From positions 33,152,922 to 33,216,921 of the forward strand of contig JBCFYV010000012.1 of the NCBI GenBank assembly GCA_039000515.1: 64,000 nt of DNA, given 5' to 3'. The notes under the pieces are model-generated. The model was not told where the DNA came from. It did not search any database and saw only the letters and a program-made list of their open reading frames with translations. The position numbers and the translations under genes were made by a program. This document shows, piece after piece, positions 14,158 through 25,610 of this stretch. The stretch comes from Timema cristinae (Eukaryota > Arthropoda > Insecta > Phasmatodea > Timematidae). Numbering within the stretch: the first letter of the stretch is position 1; each line of letters starts with the position of its first letter.

Positions 14158-15489
14158 TTAAAAAAATTTAAAACTCAATAATAAAAATATATGACATGCA
14201 TTCCAAACAAAAATTTTCTTAACCAAACGCCATTATATTTGGGGTTTATTTTTTAAAGTCACATAAATTTTAACTGTAGTAAAAGATCATAAATAAATTA
14301 CACAATTACAAGAATTTCTCAAGTCGTAAAATAAGTTTTTTAAAATTGGGATTTTAAGGGTTTTAAAATTTTTTTTTTGTTGGCCAAATAAAATTTTCCA
14401 AAATTACATAACATTTCCCCTATAAAATATTAAATTTTCTCTTTTGCTTTCTCTTTTTTTCAACTTAATATGAAACATCTTTAAAAAAACATACTTTTTA
14501 TTGACAGTACATTAGTCAGGCAACATGAAAAACCCCGGGTGAAACCCGAAGATTAGTTTGATTCCAATTTGACCATAGTTGGAAAAATAAAAAAAAATAG
14601 GTCCCTCAAAACACTGTGAATACAGGTCACGTGAAAAATCACTGGTTTTAAAATTTTAACCCATATTTTAAAAACACATTCACCGTATCATGATATCGTA
14701 AAATCACTATTTTGCCCCTATCTTTTGCCATTTAAAGAAGGTCCCTTAATGACAAAAAATCTAACTCTTTCCAAAACGACTGAAAGAGAGCGAAAAGAGT
14801 CTTGAAAAATGGTGGTGTGAATGACCGCTCGCGGGGGGGGGGGGGGGGGGGGGAAATGAGAGTCGTTCTTTAAGCTCTGTTCAAAAAAGTCGTTTTTAAT
14901 TTGAATTTTCGCTCACGAGCGAACCCCTTCTAAAATCCCTTCTTTTTGAGTGTAATTTTGGAGTTGTCTGCTGGATGTTTTATGGGGTTTTGAAATTGGT
15001 GAATACGAGGGTGTATTTTAAAATTTTTTGTTTATTTCAGGTATGGTTTTTTTTGTTTAAAAGGTAAGTTTTTGGTTAAAAAAGGGAAAAAAATTTATAA
15101 TGAATCTCTGGGAAAATCAAAGTTGAAATAAAATTTAAAACAAACACGTTGTTTAAATGTGAGTTGCGGATACAATCGCAAGTAGAACAATGGTTTCCTG
15201 AACTTTGGATTCACGTATGCTGGCCCCGAAAAACTGGGCCCATTCCTGAATTTTTTGGGGGTGGGGGGGGGGGGGGGGGCTTTGTAAAGGGGAGCATGGT
15301 TTCCCAGTAGATTAAATTTTTTTTAAATACAAAAAAAGTAAATCGACTGAGAACTATTTAAACCCCTTTTTTTTGTTATCTGGGTAAAACAAGCAAATTC
15401 TATGGAAAAAAAGAAAAAATAAAAATGAAACAACCCCAAAAATTGGCCCCGCTTTAAAGTGGTGAGATAGTAGAAAAAGATGCAGCCTC

Positions 15490-16890
15490 CACCATTGCTG
15501 AGGATTTGATTTTGCCTCATGCAAACGAATTGTTAAATCAATTTTTTAGGAAACGCAGCAGAGAAAGAAATATTTTAGTTTTTTATTTGTCAAATGATAC
15601 AATTTCTCGTTGTACTGAAAGGGAAAAAAAGGTAGCTGAAGTTTTGAGCTACTGGCGAATATTCTTTCCTTTAGCTGGATGAGTCAACAGACATCACCCA
15701 AAAATTTTTTGGTAAAAAAAGCTACATCGGGTTTGTTGACGATGATGAAATCATTGAACAAATTTTGGAAATGACATAATTACTTAACACGTAAACAGGA
15801 TGGTTATTTTCCCAAACCATCTCTAATGCCTTAGAAAAAATTGGACTATGCTGGAATAAAAGTGTTTTTTGTTTTTACCAGATGGTGCCCAGCAATGACT
15901 GGGAGATTTCAAAAGTTTTTAAAAGACTAAAACATGAATTTCCCGAAAGTAGACTCCCTCATTGATTCATACATCGTGAGGCTCTAGTGGTAAAAAAACT
16001 CTCCCAGTATGAATTTTTTGAGGGGATTTCTATTTCGGAAATTCATGTTTTGGACCCCGTTATTAAGAGGGTTTCAGTACGTTAAATCACGATTTTTAAA
16101 AAAACACGACTTTCAAACAAATGTGTCTTGAAGGGGGCCCTCTCACAGATAAACTTTTTCTACCCCACCTATATTCTTTGGGCCTGTGGGGGGAAAAAGT
16201 TTTCACAGGATTTTATGAAAAAAAAAACGAGTTGGGTTAACCTCTTTTTTTCCTGAAAATTTGGGAAATTTTTTTTCCCAATTTTAAATGATGAGGAGGG
16301 GTGTCCCAAAAGCTAGCTTACTTGGTGATATTTCACCCATTTAAAATGCCTCGATCCAAATATGCAAGGAAAAAAAAAAAAATTTTTTTTGCCCCCAAGT
16401 GAAAATTAAATGGTTTTTTAAATAAACTTATGCTGGTAAATCACAAATGGAAAAGAAGAAAACCAAAAAATTTTTCCCTTCTCAGCTAAATTTAAATACT
16501 CAAGGAGAAATTACATAAGATTGAGCTTAAAAAACATTGTCAGTTCTTGAAGATAAAAAAAAGCAGTCCCCCCCTTTTTTCACCGTAAAAACGTTATGAC
16601 GGGGTTTAAGCAAAACGGTATGCAGTATAGCTTGAAGAAACAACCCCCCTCACTCTGGAAAAAGTCGAAGAACTCTCTGAAAAATTTCAGGCAGATTTGC
16701 ACACTACAGCTGAAACTACCCCTTTTAAGTTTTTTGGGGTTTTGCAAAGGAGGGTACCCCGCAGTATCGAATGTATTTTGAGAAATCGTTGTCATTTTTA
16801 CTACAAAAACCCCTGCGAAAATGGAATTTTTGACAGTTACAAACCCTTAAGAAATAGAAACCCCGGGAAAGACTTATTTCCAATTTAACA
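15490..16890 (+). pseudogene. hAT-family transposase remnant (ZBED5/GTF2IRD2-like)
   Basis: Several frames together trace the order of a hAT-derived ZBED5-like protein. LSNDTISRCTEREKKVAEVL (about 15585-15645) is followed by LDESTDITQ (15675 on) and then YIGFVDDDEIIEQ. DGAPAMTGR (15881 on) is followed by FIHREALVVKKLSQ (about 15965-16005), LDPVIK (near 16050) and a MQG-type stretch around 16360. These correspond to the conserved LDESTD, CTDGAP, IHREAL and LDQVIK blocks of that family. Frames change every 50-150 bases and stops occur, partly real decay and partly base errors of this segment. No zinc-finger BED domain or termini could be found. It is a dead copy, not a host gene. Confidence 0.65.
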
Positions 16891-17527
16891 GGAAAAATTT
16901 GGCTCCTTTTAAAAAAAAAAATTTTATTCGTTTAAAAAATAGAGGGTTTGTGAAGAAAAGACAAGCCCATGTGTGCATTTAAATTTAGTATTTGTATTTT
17001 TTGTTTCAAAATAAATTTTTAAAATATAAATATATTTCAATTTTTAAATGCTCATTCTTTTTCTTTTATTTTTCCTTTTAATATATTTTTTTTAATATAT
17101 AATTTTTCCATTAAAATAACGGTCAAAAAAAAAATTTTGCGGTACATGTAGCCAATTCGCAGCACCCTTTGAGAACCATGGCTACGGACTTAAATATTGG
17201 GTCTCTCTGGACAGTATTTTGTTACTGTGGAGTTTATCTCTTACGTACCTTACGGAGTGTAGTGGGGCTTTAAAAGGATAGGGATGAGGAGTGTGAAATT
17301 TACAGGAGCTGGCCCGTTTGGGGCAGAAAGGAATAGCATTAAAAAGGGAAACCCGTCTTTTAAATCCCCATCCCTTGCAGGTGTGGTTGGGGGGTCGAGG
17401 CAGGACCGCCAATGAGGTCGCAGGGTGCTTGGACTTTCCCCGATCTAGAACGGGAAACTGGCTCGAGTCCTTATAGGAAAATCAGGTCCCGGGCTTTGAG
17501 CAGTAAGTGGGGTCACTCTTTCCCCAG

Positions 17528-17675
17528 ACCAGCGTCGCCAACGCTCTTTTCCGGGAGGAGGGTTACCCCGTGCTTTGGGGGGTTCCCCTGAACTCGCCCG
17601 AGACCTTATCGGAGCGAGGTGTTGGCCGTCGACTTCTCGGGGGACGCCTCGGTTGGGGCAGGCTCAGATCAACAA
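17528..17675 (+). CDS. Putative internal exon, function unknown
   Basis: A 148-base GC-rich open stretch is framed by an acceptor with a good pyrimidine tract (CTCTTTCCCCAG) and a donor (AA|GTAAGTTTG). One frame is open throughout and begins TSVANALFREEGYPVLWGV. This base composition stands out against the AT-rich surroundings, as a conserved exon would. I do not recognise the protein. The segment is noisy, so the frame may contain hidden errors, and no neighbouring exon could be linked to it. Confidence 0.3.
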
Positions 17676-18538
17676 GTAAGTTTGTTTTTTTGCCCCCGCG
17701 TCTATGAAAAAAGATACGTTTTAGAGGAATGTATTCGCATTTGCGGTAGCGTGCCGTAAGAAAAAATTTAGGAGAAACCACCTCATCAAATTCATCCTGG
17801 ATTGAAAACCCCCCCCCTTTCCCCGTCAAAGGAAAACCCATTTTTGTTTTAAAAATTTACTTTTTTTGTCCTCGTGCCCACCCGTGTGAAAACAAGTGAG
17901 CTTTGGACGCCTTTAAAATTTGGGGGTTTATAAGACGAGTAGAATAATTATGTAGATTTACCAAAAAAGTACCCAAAAAATTATGGTTTTAAAAAAAAAG
18001 GGCTACCAATGGAATGTATTATCCGTGACGGTTTGGGTGGGCTGTTGAGGATCTTTGACCCCCCATTTTAATTGGTTGTGTTGCTTGGGGAAATTGAGTT
18101 TTTTGAGCTCGTCCAAATGCGCTTATCTCCTTACAAACCCCCTATCCGTTTAGGTAAAAAGGGGGTTCAATTTTTTTATAAAAATCCACTTTCTTCTTTT
18201 TAAATTAACCCATTTACAATCAATAATAATTAGGGAAATTTTCGGGCTAAAAAAGACTGCCCAATTAAAGAAAAAAAATTCCCTTTTTGGGAAATTACTT
18301 TTTACTAAGATGGATATGTTAGCCCCCATTTATTTAGGCAAATTTCAGTTTTTCTTACTTTCACGCCAAACCGTATTAAGAGGAGGGGGAGGCCCCAGAC
18401 CAGGACCCCCCTTTAGAAGGGCCTCTTAGAAGAGTACAAATCAGACATAAACTTAAAAATGAAAAAATATTCATTGAACCGTTATAAAGTTAAAAAGAAA
18501 GTTTTTTTTTTAAGTTTGGATGAAAAAGTTTTAATGAC

Positions 18539-18617
18539 TGCCTCGGTGGCGTAGTTGGCTAACGCGCTAGTTTTGTGTTGAGTCATACTGTCGAGGGCGG
18601 GGGGAAAAAGGTTTTTT
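18539..18617 (+). repeat. SINE family B head, cut by assembly gap
   Basis: CCTCGGTGGCGTAGTTGGCT is the A-box region of the tRNA-like head, almost identical to the copy read on the minus strand at 44353-44566. The copy runs straight into the N run. The assembly may have broken here because the repeat is common. Confidence 0.75.
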
Positions 18618-18717
18618 NNNNNNNNNNNNNNNNNNNNNNNNNNNNNNNNNNNNNNNNNNNNNNNNNNNNNNNNNNNNNNNNNNNNNNNNNNNNNNNNNNN
18701 NNNNNNNNNNNNNNNNN
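18618..18717. other. Assembly gap (100 N)
   Basis: Exactly 100 N, the usual placeholder for a gap of unknown size. It separates noisy S1 from clean S2. Confidence 0.99.
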
Positions 18718-19224
18718 AACGTCAGTCCTCGTGGCCTACAATGCGGTTCATCAATAAATAATACAAGTATACGTGTAAAAAGAGTTTATGCCAATGAAAA
18801 GCAACAACGTTAATCTTAAGGGATGATGAAAAACCAATAATACAAGGAGGGGAAAACAGTACATTCCAAGCCGCAGTCTCCCAACAAGAAATGAACATTC
18901 TAGCACTGAGCTAACTCTGATTAAATCAAGAATTATACTCGTACGGGTACGGAAATAAGGGTACTTACGGGCATGCGGGTGATAGTCATTGTGGTAATAC
19001 TTAACCTAACTGTGTGTGTGGGTATAAAACACAGTATTTGACTTTTAATTATTTATTTACGTATTGCTCCATCACAAAATATCCACGCATGCGCTCCTTT
19101 GCCTCTGGACTTGTTCTTTATTCAAATATCCGCTCGTGCTCTTATAATACTCGCATCATCATTCGAAAATGTTCGTGCTTTAAAATCATTAGGTCAGTCA
19201 CGATGGTTAAAACTTTATTTAATA

Positions 19225-19565
19225 TTGGTTAGTGAATTGAAGAATGAAGGGGTTACTTAACGATGAGTTACATACCCTGTACTCATCACAGGACATTGTT
19301 TGGATTATCAAGTCTTGTAGGTTACGGTGGGCAGGACATGCAGCGCGAATGGGAGTTTCTAGAAGCGTGTTCAAGGTATTGACTGGCAAACCCAATGGAA
19401 AGATACCATTGGGAAGGCCTGGACGCAGATGGGAGGATAACTTTAGAATGGACCTGAATGAGATAGTGTAATGAGGTGGACTGGATATAACTAGCTCATG
19501 ATAGAGATAGATTGCGTGCTTTTGTAAGTGCGGCAATGAACTTTCGGGTTCTTAATTCTATAGAA
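19225..19565 (+). pseudogene. 3' end of a non-LTR retrotransposon ORF2
   Basis: The open frame contains LLNDELHTLYSS, then LRWAGHAARMG, then GKPNGKIPLGRPGRRWEDN and FRMDLNEI. This series is the familiar C-terminus of a widespread arthropod non-LTR ORF2, lying after the reverse transcriptase. After a one-base shift it continues as CNEVDWI, a stop, then LAHDRDRLRAFVSAAMNFRV, which is again the expected ending. The copy is 5'-truncated: the reverse transcriptase core is absent upstream, and 18718-19224 holds nothing I recognise. One frameshift and one in-frame stop show that it is dead. Confidence 0.85.
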
Positions 19566-20244
19566 TAAGTAATAGTTAATTTAGTAAAATCTATTTCAAA
19601 TACAATCCTGTTTCTTTACATAATTCGCTTGTAAAATAAGATAATACTTCACCGATATTTTTAATTATATATAATTGTTCAGCTACGGCAGTTTATTACC
19701 CTAATGGTGCCATAAGCCCTTGTTTAGCAAGTGTATATGTAGTAGGCCTAAATATTCTATTGAAGATAATATATTGTAATTAATTTTATTTGTTATTTTA
19801 TCACCAACCTCTCTATTCACTAAATTAAAGTGATCACCATGGATCTTGACAGCTTAAATGACTGAATAGTTGATAAGACCAAAAATTATACAGATACAGC
19901 TGATTTATCATAAGAAAATTTTAAAAATAAGATAAAATAACCAAATTTATTTCCTTGACTCATTGGCGGTCATTGCTGACAAAGCTATAGATTATATTTT
20001 TACGATTTTATGAAGAGAAAATTATAATACCTCCAATTATATTTCGAATGAACATAAATGATAACTAATAATAATTTCAAAATATGCAGCTATCACTTTT
20101 GATAGGGGGATTTTATCAATAGATAAACAAATGTTAAATAGTAAAATTGGATTAATGTTGACCAGAATAAAAAAATTAAGTTCTAAAAGGTGCTACAATA
20201 ATGCCCATTCGTAAAAAAAATCTAAGTATAAGTGTAATTAATTA

Positions 20245-20505
20245 CATTATAACCAACTTCGGTGACCGCATGGTCCAAGCCACTACGCTCACAATAAACA
20301 AACTGCTGAAGGCAGGAATATCGGAGTTCGATCCCAGTCGGATGTACTAAAGGTGGTTTTCCTAAAATTTTTTCCACTTTCCCTGCACACAAATGCTGGT
20401 ACACATCCCCTAAATTCAACTTCCCTAATTCTTAACAAATTAGTGTAGTTAGTACATAGGCATATATACCGAACCGGTAGTAAGACGTGGTGCTAAAATA
20501 AAGCA
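20245..20505 (+). repeat. SINE family B
   Basis: The tRNA-like head has a B-box-like GAGTTCGATCCC near 20325. Next comes the family body (GGTGGTTTTCC, AAATTCAACTTCCC, TTAGTGTAGTTAGTA) and the shared 3' tail (ACCGGTAGTAAGACGTGGTG, then CTAAAATAAA). It abuts a microsatellite. Confidence 0.7.

Positions 20506-20511
<6 letters not shown>

Positions 20512-20559
<48 letters not shown>
20512..20559. repeat. (TG)n/(TA)n microsatellite
   Basis: A short GTGTGTG run leads into about 20 TA dinucleotides. Confidence 0.95.
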
Positions 20560-20561
<2 letters not shown>

Positions 20562-20575
20562 ACGTTTCATTACAG

Positions 20576-20740
20576 TTGGCCGCTTTTGACTGGAAATTCA
20601 GGGTTAGAATCCGGTCGAGTGCATTGAGAGCTGGAGTTTTACATGTGATTTATAACTGTGGTATTCCCATTCTCTCTCGTAGCACTTATACGGGTGCACT
20701 TAATCTAAATAGAAACTACCGTTCTATTTATTAACCCTTG
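20576..20740 (+). repeat. tRNA-derived SINE, family C
   Basis: GGGTTAGAATCCGGTCGAG resembles a B box. It is followed by GTGCATTGAGAGCTGGA and ACATGTGATTTATAAC. The same order (head, GTGCATTGAAGGTGG, TGTGATTTAATACTC, CTCTCCAC) is found at 43105-43315 and 53490-53645. Confidence 0.55.
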
Positions 20741-20756
20741 TATTAAATTGAAAAAT

Positions 20757-20945
20757 GTTCCATCTACTTAAATAGAACAAATGCAATAGAAATATCCTGA
20801 ATTTAAAGTTTTCCCTACTGTTTAATTCATTCTGAGGATGTCAACGGCCGAAATATTATCAAATGAGTTACAATAAAGCTATCGCCTATCGGCTAAAGCA
20901 AGACGACCTTGACACAGTATTTGGTTGTTGAATGTGTCATTAACG
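20757..20945 (-). repeat. Interspersed repeat, family D
   Basis: This is one of three diverged copies (others at 29388-29595 and 48886-49137). On the plus strand the shared order is CTTAAATAGAACAAATGCAA, GAGGATGTCAACGGCC, ATTATCAAATGAGTTACAAT, AAAGCTATCGC and, at the far end, CATTAACGTCGG. The third copy ends in a tRNA-like head, so I read the family as a minus-strand SINE here, with the head near 20945. Confidence 0.5.
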
Positions 20946-22148
20946 TCGGATCTGATGTATAGTATATAGCAGAGGTTGGAAACTCCTAGTCGATTGCATA
21001 AGATGTACATCAATCAGAGTTAAAAGTTAATATCTGGGTTTGTTAAGCTTGAAAATCTATTAAATTCTTTCACGCCATTTTCGAGTGAGACCAAAATAAC
21101 CTTGATTGTTTATAATTGTTAATATTAATGTGTTGCCGTCTTAAGGTCAATGTGTCTAGTAAAACGAAGATATATATATATATATATGTCATAGACATGC
21201 AAATGCTGACATCGATCACCAATCTAAACTGTTTTTTGAAGCTTAACTTTGTTTAAAAAAATAGCACAAGTAACCTGCCCCTTTTCATAGGTGATCTTTG
21301 GCTTTTAGTGGAGTGGCTTGCTGCTATTGTAGCTTCGTTCAAAGTCTCATATGCTGGGTAATAAGAACAAACCTTTTCCTAATGGTGAGTTCGTGAGGGA
21401 GGCCTTTATTGAGACTGCTGTAGAACTATTTTCTGAATTCAAAATAAAACATATATATTGAATGAAATTAATTATGTCCAACTATCAGCGTGCAATGTGA
21501 CACGTTTATTCGAGTTCATGGCCACATATTTGGTCAATCAACTTAAGAAAATTAATGTATAATTATTTTATTGCCTAACTTTTACAGTCGAATGAATCAC
21601 ATAATAATGTTAGCACAATTATTCAACTAAGCATTTTTGTTAAGATAAGTTTCAACAATTTTTCAAGAAAGAAGGGATTTTCGAAAATCATACTAATAGC
21701 CGGAACAACTACAAGAGCAGATAGTTTTGCCAAATTCAAGAATTACTTAATTTAAGAAAAGATGTCTATTCAAAAATTAACCATCATAACCATAGATGGT
21801 GCTCGTGAATTAATTGACAGGTATTCATATGGGTTTTCTTTCGTTATGACAAAAAAATTAACAGTTTCCATCATTTCTAGAATGTCAATGTACAATTCAC
21901 GTTTAAGCTCTTTGAGTATATTTTTTTAAACCATGGATTGTGTTTTAAAGTTGTTTTAAGAATTATTTACAGCACCCGGGCATTAAATATGGAAATTGTT
22001 CAGAGAGTTTACAGAAGATCTGGACTGCCGGTTTGGAGACCAACTTCTTTACATAGGTGTTCGTTGGCTATATAAAGTTAAATTTATTAGGAAATTAAAA
22101 GACCTACTTCGTCAAATAAAATATTTTCCAAGAGAAATGGATTTTATC
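20946..22148. other. AT-rich sequence with no recognisable gene
   Basis: No open frame above background, no repeat family shared with the rest of the window and no splice-bounded island. A short (TA)n run lies at 21171-21187. Confidence 0.6.
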
Positions 22149-22156
22149 TACTATAC

Positions 22157-23477
22157 CAGTAGTTATTAATCTTCTTTGGGTCACGGACCCCTATGAGAAA
22201 CTGACAAGAACAAAGGCCAAGAACCCACTTTCCGTAAAAATTGACGTAAATACACACTCAGAAAATTTTGCTTGCTATCTATCGCTTTAATACAAAAATG
22301 TCTAACCTTTTAGACCAATTATCGACCTTTTTACTGGCCAAAATTCACAAATGAGGGCTTTAATAGCAATACAATGGCATTAAGATATGCAATGGCTAGT
22401 AAAACTTCAAAATTTTAAACTGGAAGTAGAATTTTTCTCTATTTAATATGACCCAATATTGACCTTTTTTACTGGCCTAAATTTACAAATAAGGACTTTA
22501 ATAACAATGCGATAACTTGAAGATGTGCAACCGCTAATAAAATTCCATTTTTTTTAAATTGGAGGTTGTTTTTAAATTTTTAACCAAAAATCAAAATGCT
22601 AAAAAAAATGTAGTTTTTTACTAGAAGCCAAAAAGTGGTTTACGTTATTGTAGCGGAATTTTCTAGTTTACTTTATTTCAGTGTAAATGTATTACAATCA
22701 CATGGGAATAATACAAAAACAATCTTTACAACGAATTATGTCTCTCACTTTTCCTTTTTATACAAAAATTAATGGTAACTTCATAAAGGAAAGTGAAATG
22801 TGAAAGTGTGTAACTTCAAAGTGAGCTTTAGAAACTGTTCAAAATTAAAAAATCAATTAAAAGGGTGTTGTTGTTTTGCTTTAATAAGGAGTTGAAATTA
22901 AGGAGTAGTCTTCAACAGTGCAGCGCACATAACATCTTTGATATTCAAGCTATTTTAATTTTTTTGTTTTGATAGTACTAAGCCCGTAGCCAGGAGAGGT
23001 TTGGGGGTTCAAACCCCCAAAAATTTTGTGAACAATATATATAGGGTTTTATTTTTGGTTCAAACAATATCCAAATTAAGATACACGTACAAATTAGGGG
23101 GTTGTGTTACTATAAAAAAAACACTTCAGAGAACTTCTAGAGGTGTTTAATATTTAGAATTTGTCCTAGCCTCTGGTATTTAGGGTTTTTTATTATGCCA
23201 TAAAAATTTAAAAAACACTTTACATAGCTTCTATAATTGCCTATCATTTATAATATTTACTAGCATCCAGCAATTTGAGGGATGTACCCACCAAACCCCC
23301 CCTGAAATTATTGGCTGAATACGGCCTTGGATGGCACCAAGTAATAAATACTCTGCTTGTTGAAGAAACAGCAAACTTCGTAATTGAATTCAAGTTTTAA
23401 TATACAATTTGTAATTTTTTTCTTCGGTTCACGGAACCCCTGAAGCCCATCCACGGACCCCTATTTAAGAAACCCTG
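22157..23477. mobile_element. Non-autonomous hAT element with 8-bp TSD
   Basis: The left end starts CAGTAGTTATTAATCTTC. The right end, read on the minus strand, starts CAGGGTTTCTTAAATAGG. Both match the hAT pattern CAG.GTTTCTTAA. Both also carry the GGGTCACGGACCCC / GGGGTCCGTGG block just inside the tips. The element is flanked on both sides by the perfect 8-bp repeat TACTATAC (22149-22156 and 23478-23485), the duplication length expected of hAT transposases. At 1321 bp it has no transposase frame, so it must have been moved in trans. A second element appears nested inside (22982-23332). Confidence 0.9.
22982..23332. mobile_element. Nested element with imperfect inverted ends
   Basis: The left side reads GCCCGTAGCCAGGAG followed by GTTTGGGGGTTCAAACCCCC. 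The right side on the opposite strand reads GGCCGTATTCAGCCA followed by a long G run and GTTTGG. These look like degenerate inverted ends of a small non-autonomous DNA transposon inserted in the surrounding hAT element. I found no clear target duplication. Confidence 0.4.
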
Positions 23478-23959
23478 TACTATACACTATACAGAACAGG
23501 AATATCCGGGATGGATGGTAAATTTTCATTTTTTCTTGACACCGCGGCTGGCTGGACTAAATTTGGAAGTTCAAAGACTAAAAAGAAGAAAAACCAAGGA
23601 AATAATTCCTGCGGTTTAACTATTTTCAAGAAAATGGACATTTTGAGAAACCGATTTTCACTAAAGAGATTTTAAACACTTTACTTTCTCCAAAAGGATG
23701 GTGTCAAATGCTCTAAGAATGTTTAATCACCACTATTTCATTGATTTGCCTGTGGTTAACAAAAAAAAAATCTGTAATTTTGAAATTTATTTTCTCCTTT
23801 ACAAATGTTATTTGAAGTCCTTTTGGCTCTTCTTGTGTCACAATAAGCTATTATAGTAATAGAAACACGAGTGTCGCTCCTAACCTGTGAAATATGAAAT
23901 ATACAAACTGATGTTGAGAGTTTTTGTCCAGTATTTTGATATTTGCATGCGTAAATGTG

Positions 23960-24122
23960 CGTTTCTAGAAGCGTTCGTTTCTGTTATTGAGAAGGTCCGT
24001 TATTGGGAAGGTGTTTTGCCATAGGAACTCATGTTATTTCACCAGGGAAATTTAAACTGTCCGTTATTATAAGGATGAATCCATTATTGAGAGGTATCCG
24101 TTAAGGTAGATTTTATTGTAAT
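23960..24122. mobile_element. Right terminus of a pogo-type transposon
   Basis: Read on the minus strand from 24120, it begins with TACAATAAAATCTACC and then TTAACGGATACCTCTC. Several further TAACGGA-like steps follow (TCCGTTATTGGG and CTGTCCGTTATTAT on the plus strand). Repeated AACGGA/AACGAA steps behind a TACAGTAAAAcCT-like tip are typical of Tigger/pogo ends. The orientation places the body to the left, where only about 450 bp remain before the hAT element. No left end was found. Confidence 0.5.
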
Positions 24123-24755
24123 ATTACCTAAAAGAAAAATACTCTAAAAATATAAAACAGTTTGATTTAAAATGACTAATAAGTCTTGTGTTTCACAGTA
24201 AATATTCTATTTCTGTTAATTAGTACCTATATTTCTATTTCAAAGACTGAGGAAATATATTATTTCGACGTAATTTCATAAACAGTGTTACAGGTAGAAG
24301 GCAATTAATCCATCGTATTGCTATAATATTGTATTCAAACATACATGTCGTGTGAACAGTATCTGGGTACAGTGGCACAGGAACGTTTTAATTTGGGGTT
24401 GGGGGTAAAAATAATCATGTGATTTTATAGGGACTAACATTGTTGAGATTTGACAAAAAAACAAAAGAGGAAAATGTAATACAGTTGTCCGTCGCACTAC
24501 GCGAGTGATTGGTTCAGATAAATAATCGCATGCACGAACACATGTAAAGGGAAATGATTTTAACATGGAAGAAATAGGGAAAAATTAAATGAAAACCTAA
24601 AACTTGTAAATGAGTGCAATTTTTATTAATTTATCTAACTAGTGCAATACTAGTCTACACCTTTTGCCAATCTTCAATCCCCTGAGATTTGTAAACAAAT
24701 GCAATTTTTAATTAGTTTATATAATAAAATGCTTCAGGTATACTTACTGTTAATC

Positions 24756-25580
24756 TTAAATCGCATGATAAATTAACTCATCTGACAAATCTGGATTATC
24801 ACTCTCTTGCTTTCTTGAAGGCCCTTCAGCTGTAAGCTCTTGCTCTCTTGAAGGCTCCTGGGCAGTAGGCCCTTTCTCTTCTGAAGGCCCTTGGACGGTG
24901 AGCTGAAGGCCCTGGGATGGTAATCTCTTGCTGTCGTGAAGGCTCAGGGTCGTTAGACTGACGATTTTCAACTTTTTTGATGAAACGGTTAAGACTCAAC
25001 TGGAGGGCAGCATTCTTCCTCTCTTTATAGAGTTATTTGTAGCAACCCAAGGAGCTCTGAATCTCTCTGGCAACTTTGTCGCTTTTATCCATGTTAGGGT
25101 CATTATCGTCAATGATGCTAATGCACTATGCTTTTAAAAAAGTCCGCAAATTGTTTTGTTTAAAGTTGTTTGATAGGCTCAACAACATAAGGATCTTTCT
25201 CTTCATCCTTTGTGCCATTCTCCATTTCTTTGGTGAGTTCTGTTGAGTGGAATTGGAGCAGTTTATCCACATTTGCCTGGTTTATGTCCTCAAATCCAAC
25301 ATCTTGCTATACCAACTATGTCGTGTCTTGAATTGGAAATCTCGTGTTCAGGATCGAAATCATGAGAATCAGAAACCTCAGACCAAATATTTTTCCAAAC
25401 TCCCTTCATACAGGACTGTTTAACTTCTGTCCCTGCATCTCCAATGTTGTCAATTTCCTCCCCCCCCCCCCCCCCCCCAAAACCAAACTGTACAGTAAAG
25501 ATCATTATTGTCCTGACTGAAATGTGCGTGCACAAGGTCACGCCACCACCGGCACAGGATGATTGTGAAACTACAGCCAA
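24756..25580 (-). pseudogene. pogo/Tigger transposase C-terminal remnant
   Basis: On the minus strand the order is SCMKGVWKNIWSEV (matching the CW+KLWP block of Tigger transposases), then FEDINQANVDKLLQFHSTEL and TKEMENG. The next block is DPNMDKSDKVAREIQSSL, then CYK, a stop, and LYKERKNAALQLSLNRFIKK. The last two blocks match the conserved C-terminus of JRK/CENPB-type Tigger proteins (DPN.ERS.KV, CY.ELYREKK, SLDKFFKK). The N-terminal DNA-binding part and the DDE core are absent. The coding tail runs into a minisatellite (24790-24960). A long C run at 25460-25478 (Gly codons) and one stop mark decay. Confidence 0.7.
24790..24960. repeat. Minisatellite of about 30-36 bp units
   Basis: Degenerate tandem units contain CTCTTGCT and CTTGAAGGC with about four repeats. 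On the minus strand they encode GPS/EPSREQE-like repeats attached to the end of the Tigger remnant. Confidence 0.6.
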
Positions 25581-25610
25581 AAATGCATTTTTTTTTTTTT
25601 TTTAATTGCT

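Larger units (their letters stand above)
1..18617. other. Low-quality segment S1, mostly non-coding
   Basis: This segment is full of inflated homopolymers (runs of A, T, G and C of 4-20) and lacks long open frames. It resembles segment S4, which can be compared with a clean copy and is visibly corrupted, so reading frames here are unreliable. Recognisable items are listed separately: SINE copies near 3.3, 12.9, 13.9 and 18.5 kb, hAT-type termini near 5.16 and 6.65 kb, exon-like islands near 10.9-11.5 and 17.5 kb, and a hAT transposase remnant near 15.5-16.9 kb. I see nothing identifiable in 1-3268, 3519-5156, 6680-10884, 11541-12841, 14160-15489, 16891-17527 and 17676-18538, apart from AT-rich low-complexity sequence (about 300-560), long C or G runs (13190-13207, 14827-14853, 15255-15279) and inverted GAGCGAAC / GTTCGCTC-like motifs near 11890-12060 and 14765-14930. 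Confidence 0.8.

Noticed and set aside
25460..25478. Long C run as a regulatory or G-quadruplex site
   Set aside because: A single homopolymer whose length is uncertain. There is no G/C-tract spacing typical of quadruplexes.
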